From NCBI GenBank assembly GCA_019009955.1, contig CM032233.1, forward strand, positions 81,537,001 through 81,601,000: a DNA stretch of 64,000 nt. The letters are read 5' to 3'. Below the pieces are notes generated by a model, which saw only the letters and a list, made by a program, of their open reading frames with translations, ran no database searches and was not told the DNA's origin. Made by a program: the position numbers and the translations under genes. The DNA comes from Riptortus pedestris. Lineage: Eukaryota; Arthropoda; Insecta; Hemiptera; Alydidae. Positions 34,743 through 46,099 of the stretch are shown one piece after another (within the stretch, counting starts at the first letter, position 1; every line of letters starts with the position of its first letter).

Positions 34743-34745
<3 letters not shown>
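33608..34745 (-). mobile_element. Family C element, long copy, inverted relative to the 31.4-kb copy
   Basis: It reads as the inverse of the 31.4-kb copy: (TA)n, AAATTGTAACCTCTGTCTG, the inverse (GTTT)n tail, several 'aacaaaag...gtttattttgttattt' sub-repeats about 295 bp apart, and finally GGGCGAAGCCGGGTATCTG with AGCTAGTATATA. Sub-repeat copies differ by point changes, so the arms are not a recent duplication. Confidence 0.78.
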
Positions 34746-34784
<39 letters not shown>

Positions 34785-34836
34785 TTTTGAACCGACTTCA
34801 ATGGCTGATTCCCCTTAAATGAAGTCTGCTAATATA
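34746..34836 (-). mobile_element. HLE 5'-terminus remnant beside family C
   Basis: Directly after the (TA)n of family C comes 'tttttgaaccgactt', then a shortened, degenerate 5' palindrome (GCTGATTCCCCTTAAATGAAG, then TCTGCTAAT). It appears to be what is left of the HLE that hosted the family C insertion. Confidence 0.6.
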
Positions 34837-35329
34837 TAAGATGATAGGAATAAATAAACTAATTGGCTAATTGCTACTGGAGAATTAGAGTTGATCGTTT
34901 CATTAGTGGCTCATATAGTAGGATTCCATTGAGGAGGTGGCGGACTATGACGATACGGTTTTAGGGTCGCCGCTGGAAAGGGAGAGGGGCGAGATGTGTT
35001 TGCTCTCAGGCCGAGACGCAGACAATCACAATACAGGGCTCCAACTAATTAACTCCCTCCATGCTCATTCAACATCTCCTTTAATTTAGGCAAAATTAGT
35101 TCCTTTCCAACTTTATAATATCTATTTGCTTCTCACATTCTTTGATAGACGTCAGCCGTTATTTTTATTAAGGTTCGTTTTCCTATATGAAGATCGTTAT
35201 CCTCTTACAATTGTGCCCGCTTATTAGTTTCTTTCAATGCTCGTCTAATTTTTTAGTAAAATAGAAATAAATTAGTAGTTGTCGATAATCGGGAGGCTAC
35301 CCGTTTAAAGACGATAATCAAATCATAAT
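34837..35329. other. GC-richer patch and AT-rich DNA without a gene
   Basis: About 34,930-35,030 is GC-richer (GGTCGCCGCTGGAAAGGGAG) and not related to the named repeat families. No open frame of note was found. Confidence 0.35.
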
Positions 35330-36063
35330 TAAAACAAAAACACTTTATTATTGAAAATAAGACTTCTAGCGTTTTTTGAATGACACCGAAATTTGACCAG
35401 GGGAACGGTATAGTGGGGAGGGGATCCGTTATTAAGAGTCGGGTCAAAAAATGATAAAGAATTAATCTGATTGCAAAAGCAATGTTTTATAAATATCCTT
35501 TTCTCTTTATTGAATATTAACCGAGATATTTCCATATTTTAGTTTTTGGCCATTAGTAAACACCCACTCCTACTCATGTCATGTCAACAATAAGTTGTTA
35601 TGTCATGAACCTCTTCATTCTAGCGTTGATTGCCAAATATAGTTTTCATTGAACTTTTATTATGAGAGATAAATGCAAAAATGTTTTGTGATTACGTTAT
35701 AAATTAAGACTTCGTTCTTTACTTGAAAATGTATATTTATTTATTTAGAGAGGGGATTCGATAATGAAATATATCTCCGTTATTATGAGTCGGATTGTAG
35801 AATGTTGTAGATCAATCTTCTTAAACTATGGATGTTCTATAGTTGTTGTTCTTTGCATTATTTTGTAACTCAAGTAAAATGACAGTTTTTGGTACTTTCT
35901 TGTTTCCTACCTTCGGTAACCCCCCCCCCCCACCTTCTACTCATCGGTTATCGGGTTTTTATTGGTTAATTGAGAATATGTGCTCTCATGAGATTACAAG
36001 CGTTTTATACCAGCACATGAGAAATCTGCTTAGTTTAGGCAGCCCTTGCGTGATGGACTTTTT
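35330..36063 (+). mobile_element. HLE, 5'-truncated copy
   Basis: The body runs from the 'atcaaatcataat...tattgaaaataagac' area through 'attaaccgagatatttcca', 'taaacacccactcctactca' and a second body variant. It ends with the complete 3' end GAGAAATCTGCTTAGTTTAG, GCAGCCCTTGCGTGATGGAC and a T-run. The 5' palindrome and TA core are missing. Confidence 0.72.
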
Positions 36064-36129
36064 GAGTAATTTTGGAATCATATCTCAGTATACATTGTAA
36101 GCCATACTGAAAAACTTCTGTGCAGACAA

Positions 36130-36400
36130 AATATTAGTTTACGGTTGGATAAACTAGAAAAAAAAATAACTAGAGTGAGAGAGAGGTAGGGGTTCTTAGC
36201 CGAGAGAGAACTGGCCGGAAAGTGTAGAGCTCGGCTCACTTATCTTCCCTCCGGAAACCAGATAACCTCCCACATTTCCATGGCCACCCCACTCGAGGCA
36301 ACGAGCATCGTTTACAACAAACATTCCTCCTCTTACCTATGCTAAGAACGGTTGCCATCATTTCTAATCAGTGATCCAAAAAACTAAGTATATTACTCAG
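36130..36400. other. GC-richer patch without a gene
   Basis: The sequence from 'agagtgagagagagg' to 'cccactcgaggcaacgagca' has balanced composition and matches no repeat in the window. It may be leftover single-copy DNA between repeat insertions. Confidence 0.3.
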
Positions 36401-36423
36401 AGGGAACAAGAAGCTCAAGTAAT

Positions 36424-38190
36424 AAAAACGCCCGTCCTTCAGGGGCTGCGTAAACTAAGCAGCATTCCCGCGGATTGATATGACACACTACTGATCTGTT
36501 ATCACCATATAATTTCTATTAGCAGATTTCCCTAAAGGGAAATCAGCTATTGAGGTCGTACTCATGACGAGATTTTCAATATTTTTCTTCAAATGTCCAT
36601 CGATCCTACCCAGGAGATGACGAAAATGAGGTCCGTTGAAAATTAATATATATATCAGTTAACGCTCTAGAGGTAAGAATGGATTTTTATTTGTTTGTTT
36701 TGTTTGATCGTTACCACACTCGATATTTAAACCTTTTATGTAAAAAGAAAGATGAAGTTCTCTAATGGTTAAAATCGGACCAGTCGGAGGGGGGGGGGGT
36801 TTCGGGTAATTCGAAATATCTCCGTTAGTGTACGACGGATCGGAAAATTGTATAAAACAAATCTTATTGCAAATTACATTTACTATAAATATTGTTATAT
36901 ACGTTTATTCTCTATCTTGAATATTTACGGAGATATTTGCAGTTTTCAGTTTTGAGCCTTCAACAAACCCCCACTTCTACACATGTCATATTAACAATAA
37001 GCTGTTGTATTATGAATCACTGCATTATAAGGTTAAATCACAAATATTGTTTTCATCGAACTTTTACTTTTTATATAAATGTGATATATATGCAAATACG
37101 TTCTGTTGACCTGCCCCCCCCCTCTTTTGTTCTTGGATTCCTAAAATTTGAGTGATTGAGATAAAACTGTTTCTGATTCATTACAAATTACAGCACTAGC
37201 TTTAGCAAATTGTTTTCAATAAAATTAATGTTATATTCAGATATATTTAATTAACTGTTTGCCTTTCCGGTCTATCTATGCAGCGCTACACAGGTTTGCT
37301 AGCATGTTTGCTTTCAGTTGTAGAGATTAGTAACTTGTATTGTTAAGTGACTGAAAGATTTCCCATTACCGTTTGTATTTTTTCACTTAACATTCACGGT
37401 CAAGTCCGTGACGCGGGAGCTGCATTAACTAAACAGATTTCCCATGTGCATGTATAACACGCTTCTGATCTCATCCCAGCACATATTCTCTATTTATTTG
37501 TAAATAACCACTTAGTAGACGGGGGAGGGGATGACTTTAAAGGCAGCAAACAAGAAAGTACGAACAACTCGCTTAATACTTGAGTTACCAAAAAATGCAT
37601 AGAACAACAATTGTAGAAAATCAGAAGCTTAAAATGATTGGTTCTTCAACATTTTATGATCCAACTCTTAATAACGGATATATTTTGAATTTTCTAATCC
37701 CCCCCCTCAAAACCGCAACTATTTCAGGCCCGATTTCAGCCAATAACAAATATGATCTTTAGTGTTGACTTAAATAGTTAAATAACGAATAATAGACCAA
37801 ATAACCATTTTCGAGTAAAGAGCCCAAAATCTCTCTTGATGTTTTGCATGTCTCTAACAAAGTAATAGTGATTGAGATAAAACTGATTCTGATTCATTAC
37901 AAATTACTGCACTAGCTTTAGTAGATTTATTTTCAATAAAATCAATATGTTATATTCAGATATATTTCATTAATTGTTTGTCTTTCCGGTCTATCTATCT
38001 ATTGAGCGTTACAAGTTAGAAGTAGAGATTATTAACTGGTTTTGTAAATGGACTGAAATATTTCTCATTACCGTTTGGATTTATTCATTTAATATTCAAG
38101 GTAGTGTTGCCTGTTTGTATATTTATCTATTGTAAACCTACGCATGGGAAATATACTTAGTTTACGCAGCCCCGACGTGACGGACTTTTA
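36424..38190. mobile_element. Nested HLE cluster (three copies or parts)
   Basis: A short inverted 3' terminus (36,424-36,519, CGCCCGTCCTTCAGGGGCTG) is cut by a plus-strand copy starting at 36,520 (TTAGCAGATTTCCCTAAAGG). That copy runs to about 37,397. A second inverted 3' terminus begins at 37,400 (AAGTCCGTGACGCGGGAGC). The cluster closes with a direct 3' terminus at 38,190 (GGGAAATATACTTAGTTTAC). A 245-bp segment beginning GATTGAGATAAAACTG occurs twice in direct orientation (37,152 and 37,868), showing that two related bodies are joined. Confidence 0.68.
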
Positions 38191-38496
38191 CTTCTTTAAA
38201 AACGTTTCCAAATCCCTATTACGCCCAACCCGATATCGGCTATAAATACCTCCTGACCCAGTGTTTTAAATAACCAGGATACAATTTGAGCATGGAATCA
38301 AAGAAAACTGAGATATCAAGAACATCGATGTCTCCACACCGCGCATTTATCCCCCACGTATTAAAGGCCAGATGAAAATAATACATGGCATTTCACCTTG
38401 GAGTAAGACGTTTAGCTTCCTAAATGAGGAGGGGTAAGTGTTAACGTAAATATGAAACCTGAAAAATATATACAACTGCACTAATTCTGGAGTACA

Positions 38497-38710
38497 GGGC
38501 CTCTGGTTGGCCATACGAGTTAAAGCGTTGGTCTTTAATCTCGAGTGGTAGACATTGAGTGACGGGTTCCATTCCCGTCCAGGGCAGTAGAATTTTATTT
38601 AGTGATGGACCCATTAAATAAACTCCTAAGATGGTAACCTGTAGATAACCCGTCCCGATTAGCCACAGTAGCATAAAGTGGACGTAAATAATAATAAACA
38701 AACAAAAAAC
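38497..38710 (+). mobile_element. tRNA-derived SINE (family 1) with target duplication
   Basis: The head is GGGCCTCTGGTTGGCC with a degenerate B box ('gggttccattcccgt'), then the family body and an A-rich AATAATAAACAAACAAAA tail. It is bounded by the direct repeat AATTCTGGAGTACA (38,483-38,496) and AATTCTGAAGTACA (38,711-38,724), 13 of 14 matching. This confirms the element's ends. Confidence 0.9.
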
Positions 38711-38724
38711 AATTCTGAAGTACA

Positions 38725-40009
38725 ACGTATATATTGTATACAATTTTGTATAGAAAATATTTTTTTACTTCTATACAGTTACAATTGAACTCCCGGTTTT
38801 CGTAAGTTATATACTTTTATTTGCCAATTATTAAGGCAATGAAACTCCAATTAGTATCTTCAATGTTCAAGTGTTAAATAAATAAAGCAATCGTCCAAGT
38901 AGAAGAGCTATTTGGGAAAGCAAACACTGGATGAAAGTAATTAAAACTTTCGGTTTGGAGGATTAAACCCAGTTAGAAATTATCATAAATAACCTGTTAA
39001 AATTGAAAAGACTGATAATTAATCGAGAATAACTTAAGATTTACGAGAGGAAAAACCATTTCAATAGTTCTCTCACTCTTAAATTGCTTTCAGTTTTATT
39101 ACTAAAGATTTTACTAAGCGTTTAATGAAATTACAATTGCGGGACCCGTGTTGGCAATGGCAATTATGACTTAGAAATAACTTTCTTAATACTTATAATG
39201 AGTTTAATTAATGTTTTGGTCAGTGCCCACGTTCCTATACTTATTCTGGATAAGAAACGATAAAAAATCATCTTTGAATTGCATGCTAAATACACTTAAT
39301 TTGTGATCCAACTATCTCAATAGTCGTAAGAACTTTAGATTCGTTATAAGAAAACCCCTAAGGCTCGTCTGTATTTCTGTATAAATTAATTTTTGTTTTC
39401 TGTTACAGAATAATCTAATATCGGCATTAAAATAAATATCATTGAATTAAATTGAAATACCAGTCGCTCGGATTGTTGTAACTATCTCAAAGCAAAACCA
39501 AAGCCTTTGTATTCAACAATTTAATTTTGAAAACTGAAATTGCAGATTTTGTTTAGAATATATTTTAGAGTGCCCAGAATTATAAATTTAAAATATCTGA
39601 CTTTATTATTTTTAAAAATGCGCCATATTCTAGCCAATTTAATCATAATAATAATGGAGAATCCTATTTTTTAGGCACGTAAACTTAGACAGTTAATGGT
39701 CCTCCCAAACTTCGACGTGGTTTGTCGAATATGAGGAGGTTGACTTGCAGAGAAAAGAATTAATACTGTCACTGGATATGCAAAAATTGATCCTTTAATA
39801 TAAAAAGTATTAAAAATGGGATGGTAATATTTAGTTTATTCAGGACACAGTTTTGAAGCTCCTCACAATTTATTTTTAAAAACGCTTAGCGCTTTCAGGA
39901 GTTTACATTCCTAACACCAGAGCTTCAAACAATAAATAAGGAGTTTGGTCTAAAACTTTTTTTTTTAAATTTACATAACTGGGCATGCATTTAAAACTAT
40001 CAAAGTTAC
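38725..40009. other. No recognised gene
   Basis: This is AT-rich DNA with no family repeats and no substantial open frame. Confidence 0.45.
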
Positions 40010-40308
40010 ATTTGCAGATTTCCCACGTGCGTCACATATTAAATTTATCTCAAAACTTAAAAGTTCTAGGGGAACAATATTTGGTATTTAAGCTTCAAAT
40101 AAAGTGATCCATTATATACCGCCTTATTGGTGTTTTCTACGGCCGAAAACCAAAAAATTCATATATTTCTGTTAATAATCAAGATAATGAGAAAACGTCG
40201 ATAACAACATGTATAGAACGGTACATTTACAATAAGATTGATTCTATACAAATTTTCGATCAGGAGGAATTTTTGGAGATATTTCAAATTTTCGAAATTC
40301 TCCTTCTA
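40010..40308 (-). mobile_element. HLE fragment
   Basis: It starts inside the 3' subterminal motif (GCAGATTTCCCACGTGCG) and keeps the 'ttatctcaaaacttaaaagt' and 'gaaattctccttctac' blocks. It is joined directly to a family C fragment at about 40,309 without a (TA)n between, indicating a deletion across the junction. Confidence 0.65.
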
Positions 40309-40864
40309 CACTATTTTTAATTTCAGGCCTCCCTAATAACCCCCATTCCTGCCCGTCCCTAGAAATGTTAGTATGGCTTATTATAAGGAAGGCATCAGTG
40401 CTAATACACATACCAAGTGTTTTATTTAGTTCGGTTGAGTCTTTTGTGCCAAATAAAATTGTTGACTCCCGCTATCAATTTTAGCGTATAACGTCTTTAT
40501 ATGTACTTCGGTATACGACGATAGTGTTTCTCAAACAAGTTTCTCTAAATAACAAAATAAACAACTTTTGTTATGTGAATATTTGCCGAAACCCCAACAG
40601 GAAACGAAATATCACTATTTTTAATTTCAGGCCTCCCCCCCCCACTCCTGTTCGTCTCAGAGAATATTAACATAGCCTAAAGTCTAAGTTGGGTAAGTAG
40701 TAATATATATATCAAGTTTCATAAAATTCGGTTCAGCCGTTTATGCGTGAAAAGGTAACAAACAAACAGTCACGAAAGAAACAAAATGCAGTTAGGTGTC
40801 TATGACATATGAAACGAAAAGTTATCGTGAAATTTCGCGAAAAAAATCAATGTACAGAGGTTAC

Positions 40865-40912
<48 letters not shown>
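40309..40912 (+). mobile_element. Family C element, 5'-truncated copy
   Basis: It carries one full sub-repeat ('ttaatttcaggcctccctaa' to 'aaacaacttttgttatg') and part of the next. The 'ataaaattcggttcagccg' tail and 'gaaacgaaaagttatcgtga' follow, and it ends 'gaggttacaattt' and (TA)n. The ACTAGCTCAG head is missing. Confidence 0.75.
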
Positions 40913-40916
<4 letters not shown>

Positions 40917-41429
40917 TCACAACTGCCAAAAATACATTTATTGATGTAAAATACATCTTGAATATAATTATTTCTAAAAAATATTCATTCAATGTGCGGT
41001 TCTCACTCATTTTCATTTTTTTCAAGGCCAGTGTAATTATTAAAGTATCTGTCTCAAAGGAAGAGTAAGGGAAATGTTCACGTGCAACAAACCGTGACTC
41101 GTGGGGAGACACGCGACCGTTCCGAGTTACGACGAGCTGGAGAATAAAAGAAAGCCAGATGGGTTTCCAGTACATTACTCAAATAATTATTTCATTTTTC
41201 TCTCTCCAATAAATAAATATCCCACAAATAACTACTACAATTTATTCAGGTATAAATTGTTTGTATATCTATTACTGTAAATTATTTGGAATTAAAATAA
41301 TGTTATGAAGAAACAAACGAAATAATTGCAAATACTGCATAAATAAACTGGTCAAGGACGTGTGTGATTCTTTATCAGATATTAGTTATTGGTAAAGTAG
41401 TAATTATAATGCAGTAATTAAGAATGTTT
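40913..41429. other. No recognised gene; small GC-rich patch
   Basis: Around 41,065-41,145 a compact GC-richer segment (CCGTGACTCGTGGGGAGAC, then ACCGTTCCGAGTTACGACG) stands out from AT-rich DNA. It has no recognised identity. The long minus-strand frame over it extends into a (TA)n tract and is not credible as a gene. Confidence 0.35.
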
Positions 41430-41533
41430 GGAGGAGGAGGGCGTTGGCCGTTCGGGTTAAGGTGTGCGTAAATCTACCGCTACCCTCAGTAAGCTGAAAG
41501 TTAAAAAAATTGCGACCGCTAGAGCGTTAACAG

Positions 41534-41571
<38 letters not shown>

Positions 41572-41965
41572 GAACGGACCTCATTTTCGTCATCTCCTGG
41601 GTAGGATCGATGGACATTTGAAGAAAATTTTCGAAAATCGCTTCATGAGTACGACCTCAATAGCTGATTTCCCTTAAGGGAAATCTGCTAATAGGTGCAG
41701 GTTCTATCCTCGCCAAAAGGGAACATTTGTTCAATAGGTAGCTACCAGAGCGCGCTAGTGTCGCAGCTCTTTTGTATCAGCGGGAGTCTAAAAAGTACAT
41801 AAGTCTGACGCCTCCCCGGGGAGACAAGCGATTCATTTTATTAACTCCCGTCCACACGCAGTGTGAACTAACCACAGACCCTCCGGGTAATAATTGGGCC
41901 CGTCAATCTACTAAATACAAGTCATTCCAGGTCCCCTTTGGTTAATGAGGGTTGTAAGCCGAGCT
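41430..41965 (+). mobile_element. SINE-like family 2, split copy
   Basis: The head has an A-box-like stretch (GTTGGCCGTTCGGGTTAAGG). After an interruption at 41,505-41,692 a B-box-like GCAGGTTCTATCCTCGCC follows, then the family body shared with 13.7 kb ('cagctcttttgtatcagcgg', 'cccgtccacacgcagtg'). The interruption lies between the two putative promoter boxes. Box positions are as expected for a tRNA-derived SINE once the insertion is discounted. Confidence 0.65.
41505..41692 (-). mobile_element. HLE 5'-end fragment inserted in a SINE
   Basis: It contains AATTGCGACCGCTAGAGCG, 'ttaacagacaaata', (TA)n, TTTTGAACGGACCTCATTTT, the 'taggatcgatggacatttga' block and a perfect 5' palindrome ending AAGGGAAATCTGCTAAT. 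Only the 5' 185 bp or so of the element is present. The flanking SINE shows nothing else was lost at the palindrome end. Confidence 0.82.
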
Positions 41966-42029
41966 GACCACTAACTACATAAAACACTGATAAACAATCA
42001 TTTAAGCCTCGTTTGGGGGTGGCTTAAGA

Positions 42030-42240
42030 ATTATTCGAAGCTTCAACACCAAATATGGTTTCCTTTGATCTTTTATTGGGTGAGATACATGAAAACACGT
42101 CGTGCGATGACGCCTCCGATTAAGATTTTACATTCATAACTCGAACATTTTTATTTGATCTATACCATATTCTATCGTTAACCGTTTCTTTTAACGCTAA
42201 AGATTGTAGCCTAAGCAACGGCTATTGTTTTATTAAACAT
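42030..42240 (+). mobile_element. HLE body fragment
   Basis: It has the 'cttcaacaccaaatatggtt', 'ttgggtgagatacatgaaaa', 'taaccgtttcttttaacg' order, as at 58.1-58.3 kb. Both termini are absent. Confidence 0.5.
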
Positions 42241-42340
42241 ATGTTATTACAGGGATTTTCACAATAGAGGATATGATCATCAAAAAATGTGCTTTTTTAT
42301 AACAAATATATTTGTGTTCTCCAAGTTAATAAAAAGATAT

Positions 42341-42690
42341 TTCTCCTCCAATTAGTGTCGGTAATGTAACCTCCAGCAAAAGACGAAGACTTTTGTATTT
42401 ATCAACTAAAAGACATTTACGGAGTGATTTTTCTTTAAAAACCAATAGTGCTACTTATTGACGATTAAGAATTCAAATAACTCTGAACAACCTTTCGTAA
42501 AATCAGCAGTTAATTACAATTCCCTAACCAGGCTGACAGGATTTTATAGAAGTGAACCTGAACTTTGGTTAATTCAAGAACGTCGAGTAACCAATTCCAT
42601 AACCAAATTTAATATAACTCTGGAATATATAATGACTTATTTCTCCTCCAATTAGAGTCGGTAATGCGACCTCCAGCAAAAGTTCATAGT
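42341..42690 (+). repeat. Direct repeat of about 50 bp, 300 bp apart
   Basis: TATTTCTCCTCCAATTAG, a variant GTGTCGGTAATG or AGTCGGTAATG, and CCTCCAGCAAAAG occur at about 42,341 and 42,641. The intervening DNA is not obviously repeated, so this may be two ends of a larger diverged duplication. No function is assigned. Confidence 0.6.
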
Positions 42691-43299
42691 CATTGTAATT
42701 GTAAAGAAAAAAGTAATTCCTGAAATCAGACCAGGAATTGGGAGGGGGGAGGGAATTATAAATGTATCTATTATTATGAAACATGTCATAGAACCAGTGT
42801 TGTTAAACTATTTTTTCGTGAAAATATTACCTAGTTTACTTCACCTTAACTAGCCTATGGCCTAAGGTCAACAAAATAATGAATTCTTCAAATGATTAAT
42901 TTAAAAATCATGTTTATTTCTGTACTACATTCCCGTCCATGTGACGCATCATCAGGAGAAATTCTAATACATAAAGGCAACTAAACTAACGGCTACATCT
43001 TTCTATAGGACCTTCCACTAGTAGTGTCAGTCGAAGAATGGCTTAAAAAGCATGCCGGGTCAAGTCAGCTGATTTAGATCGATACGTCAAGAAATAAAAA
43101 TAGATGGATTATCCCTAATGAAGTGAAGTCTAAATAGTAAACAAGAAATTTACAATTGACCCACTCTCACTTTAAAGTTTCTAATAAATTGAAATATATA
43201 TATATGTCTTTCACATATTATACATTTGTTTTCTTATTGATCACGCTTTTTCTATTTTTTATGATGTTCATATTCCCTTTTATCCTCATTTTGCTTACA

Positions 43300-43667
43300 T
43301 TTCTTTCTTTTCGTTTTCAAAATCAAAGTTATGGTTGTCTTTAATCGCGTGGTCGGCAAGGGACGTAATGTTGTTTGATTCTTCATTTGTGTAGTTATGT
43401 TGTTTCCCCTATATAACTTTTATTGAAATCCATACAGTTTATTTCGTACACATTATATTTGGCATCGGTTGATTTTAATTTATCTTTTATATGGCTGAAG
43501 ATATTTTTTACTCTGTTTTGAAATTTCCAAGTGATTTGACCAATGTCATTACATATTGATGAAACCTTCCTTGCTACTTTTGGGTAGTAATTCATTGTAC
43601 AATACATTTTTGTTTCTATATATTTTTTATTTGCAAAACTAGTATTATTTTGGTTGCCTATATGCAT
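43300..43667 (-). pseudogene. Penelope-like protein C-terminus with GIY-YIG domain, frameshifted
   Basis: The open part (43,667-43,395) contains KVSSICNDIGQITWKFQNRV and then YNVYEINCMDFNKSYIGETT. This is the N-terminal 'V-Y-x-I-x-C...YIG' strand of the GIY-YIG nuclease fold, with YIG intact and VYEI in place of GIY. A frame change follows at about 43,396. The next pieces read NYTNEESNNITSLADHAIKD and NHNFDFENEKKEM, matching the following helix region of the family. The reverse transcriptase part is absent. The copy cannot encode an active protein. Confidence 0.8.
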
Positions 43668-43706
43668 ATTTGTATTTTACATGGTCGCTATTTTATTGTC
43701 AGTTTT

Positions 43707-43929
43707 TGTTTATTATTATTTACGTCCACTTTATGCTACTAGGCTAATCGGGACGGGTTATCTACAGTTTACCACCCTTTTCTAGCCAGGGTGGGCTCGA
43801 GGAGTTTATTTAGTGAGTCCGTCAATAAATAAATTTCTACTGCCCAGGGCTGGAATCAAACCCGCCACTCTAGGTCTACCACGCGAGATCAGGACCAACG
43901 CCCCAACCCGCACGGCCAACCTGAGCCCC
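43707..43929 (-). mobile_element. tRNA-derived SINE (family 1) nested in the Penelope-like element
   Basis: This well-preserved inverted copy ends with the tRNA head ('aggaccaacgccccaacccg', then CACGGCCAACCTGAGCCCC) and has a B-box inverse GGGCTGGAATCAAACCCG. The direct repeats TATTGTCAGTTTT (43,694-43,706) and TATTGGCAGTTTT (43,930-43,942) match at 12 of 13 bases and are the target duplication. Confidence 0.9.
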
Positions 43930-44212
43930 TATTGGCAGTTTTATCATTATAGAAATAATTAATTTTTGTATGAAATGATTTTTAAATTAATAATTTGAAG
44001 TATTCATTATTTTGTCGACCTTCAGCCATAGGTTAGTTAAAGTGAACTATTTTTTGTATATATATTTTAAGCTGCTCAAATATTAAGCTAGTTATTCAAA
44101 GCTTCGTGTTTTCGAAATAGAAAATATGTGGTGTTCAGTAGTGTGCCATACTAGCACTTGAAAATCTGCTTATTTTACGCAGCCCCTGAGTCACGAACGC
44201 TTTTCGATTTGG

Positions 44213-44656
44213 GTAGTGACCCTTTTATGCTAACGTTGTGCATGCATCTTCACCATGAAATATGTGTCAGCCAGTTATGTTTCTTTGCTAGAGACCAAGA
44301 TAGAGTTTTAGCGGGCTAATCTGGTTACTGTACATGTAGAACAGATATAAAGGCACTTTGCTCAAGAGAAAGAGAGGTTGTAGGAGAGAGAAGATAGAGG
44401 AGTAGACCGTTGGGAGGGAATGGAGCGTGTGATGCGCCGATATTTTCCCCGCGCACCGAATTTGATAGCAGTCAACCGTGCCGCCGACCGACTTTTTACC
44501 TTACCCTTGTCTCACCAATCTATTCTACAAGAAGGAACCTTGTCTACCCCCTTCCTACCCTTCATTAGCCAATATTTTTTTCTTCAGCCCCCATACCCCT
44601 TCTAAAATCGGGCTCATATGATAACAATATCAGGGAACCACGTTTATAGAGCTCTG
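44213..44656. other. GC-richer patch without a confirmed gene
   Basis: Around 44,340-44,600 the composition is GC-richer, purine-rich then pyrimidine-rich, with a 61-codon plus-strand frame (44,420-44,605) of no recognised family. It resembles the islands at 16.5 and 36.2 kb and may be single-copy sequence. Confidence 0.35.
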
Positions 44657-46099
44657 ATAAAAAGTCCGTCACACAGGGGTTGTGTAAACTAAGCAGATTT
44701 CCCACATACTAATATGACACACTGGTAATCTCATCTCAAAATCCTATTTATCTCCTAGAAAAAAGCCTATGTTTGGAAAAATTTTGGAAGAATTTGAAAT
44801 ATACTCAACTACTTGTAGTACAAATGTGACGATTTTAAGCAGGGGTGTACTGAGGCCGAAAACATAGCAATACATAATTAATTGCACCTTATCCTTACTG
44901 AACCAATAAAAATATTTTGGCCAATAAAAAAGATGTACAGGGCTCACTAAACCCTCCATATGTTTTAAAAAGTGTAAACGATTCACCCTAGTGAGTATTT
45001 ACAATGCTGGGTTTTAAAAATATTCTACTAAGTCACTAATTATAAAATTAAAAAACAGCAGGAGAATAAAAACTTATGATAAACAGACTTAACCCATGTA
45101 TTACTTTGTCAACAATGTTGTTGATCTCAGCATTGTAAATGTACAGGAGGACGAAACGTTTGCTTCTTTTTTTAAAAAACAAATTACAAAGTTCTAGTGA
45201 GTCCTGAAGATCTTTTTTATTAGCTAAAGTAAAAATACGTATAATTGGCTTAATATACCAGGTAAGAAACAAACGTATTTAAAAATTGAAGCAAATTAAA
45301 TTTGACTAATGATGGTAATATCAATATTTCCGATCCACCCCGAACTAACCAATCAAACAGGTCTGCCAACCTCTCACCGGAAAGAAAAACAATTACTGAA
45401 ATATATCAGAATATAACATATTAATTTTATTGCAAACTATTTACTATTAGTACTGTAATTTATAATGAATCAGAATAATTTTTATCTCAATCATTCAAAG
45501 TTTAGTAGTCCAAAATCTTCAGACCGGGGGGGGGGGGTCACCAGAACTTATTTGCATGTATCTCCAAAATATTATTTGCTATTTAGGCTTCGAATAATGT
45601 GGTTTATTATAAAACATAGTATTGTTTATGTCAAATTAGTAGAAGTGGAAGTTGTCAGAAGTTTAAAAACTGAAAAATGCACATCTCTCGGTTAATATTC
45701 AAGAAAGATAATAAATGTAAATAACCATATATATATTACATTATATTTGCAATAAGATTGATTTTATACACTTCTTCGATCCAACGTGTAATAACGGTGA
45801 TATTTCGAATTTTTGAAAATCCCCGACTCTAAACCGCTCCTTCCGCTTGTTCGATTTCAGCCATTAACGAACTCGAACTTTCTTTTTACATAAAACGATT
45901 AAATATTGATTTTGGTGACGATCAAACCAAAATTGTGACCGCTAAAGCGTTAACAAATATAAATATATATATCATTTTGAAAGGATCTCATTTTCGTCAT
46001 CTCCTGGGTAGGATCGATGGACATTTGAAGAAAATTTTCGAAAATTACATCATGAGTTCGATCTCAATAGCTGATTTCCCTCCAGGGAAATCAGTTAAA
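44657..46099 (-). mobile_element. HLE, long copy with internal unrelated segment
   Basis: The inverted 3' terminus is AAAAAGTCCGTCACACAGG at 44,657. The body resumes at about 45,360 with the segment shared with 25.9-26.2 kb and continues to ATTGTGACCGCTAAAGCG, TA core, 'ggtaggatcgatggacattt' and the 5' palindrome ending GGGAAATCAGTTAAAA at 46,099. The segment from about 44,890 to 45,350 has no match in the other copies and may be a separate insertion. Its minus-strand open frame (45,048-45,272) was not recognised. Confidence 0.68.

Larger units (their letters stand above)
42817..44044 (-). mobile_element. Penelope-like element with inverted terminal arms
   Basis: It is flanked by a perfect 11-bp duplication AACTATTTTTT (42,806-42,816 and 44,045-44,055). 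The ends are inverted copies: the left arm at about 42,834-42,912 is the inverse of the right arm at about 43,968-44,043 ('ttttaaattaataatttgaa', 'tcattattttgtcgacctt'). The minus strand carries a GIY-YIG endonuclease-type fragment. Inverted LTR-like arms plus this domain are typical of endonuclease-positive Penelope-like retroelements. A SINE is inserted within it. Reverse transcriptase is missing, so it is a 5'-truncated or deleted copy. Confidence 0.82.
42700..44212 (+). mobile_element. HLE hosting a Penelope-like insertion
   Basis: The left part ('cctgaaatcagaccaggaat', 'catgtcatagaaccagtgt') and right part ('ctcaaatattaagctagtta', then GAAAATCTGCTTATTTTACG and CAGCCCCTGAGTCACG) are consecutive pieces of the HLE body and 3' end. 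They are separated by the Penelope-like element at 42,817-44,044, whose 11-bp target duplication lies in the HLE. Confidence 0.7.

Noticed and set aside
36892..37155. 87-codon protein in an HLE
   Set aside because: The frame follows the conserved non-coding HLE body and has relatives broken in every other copy.
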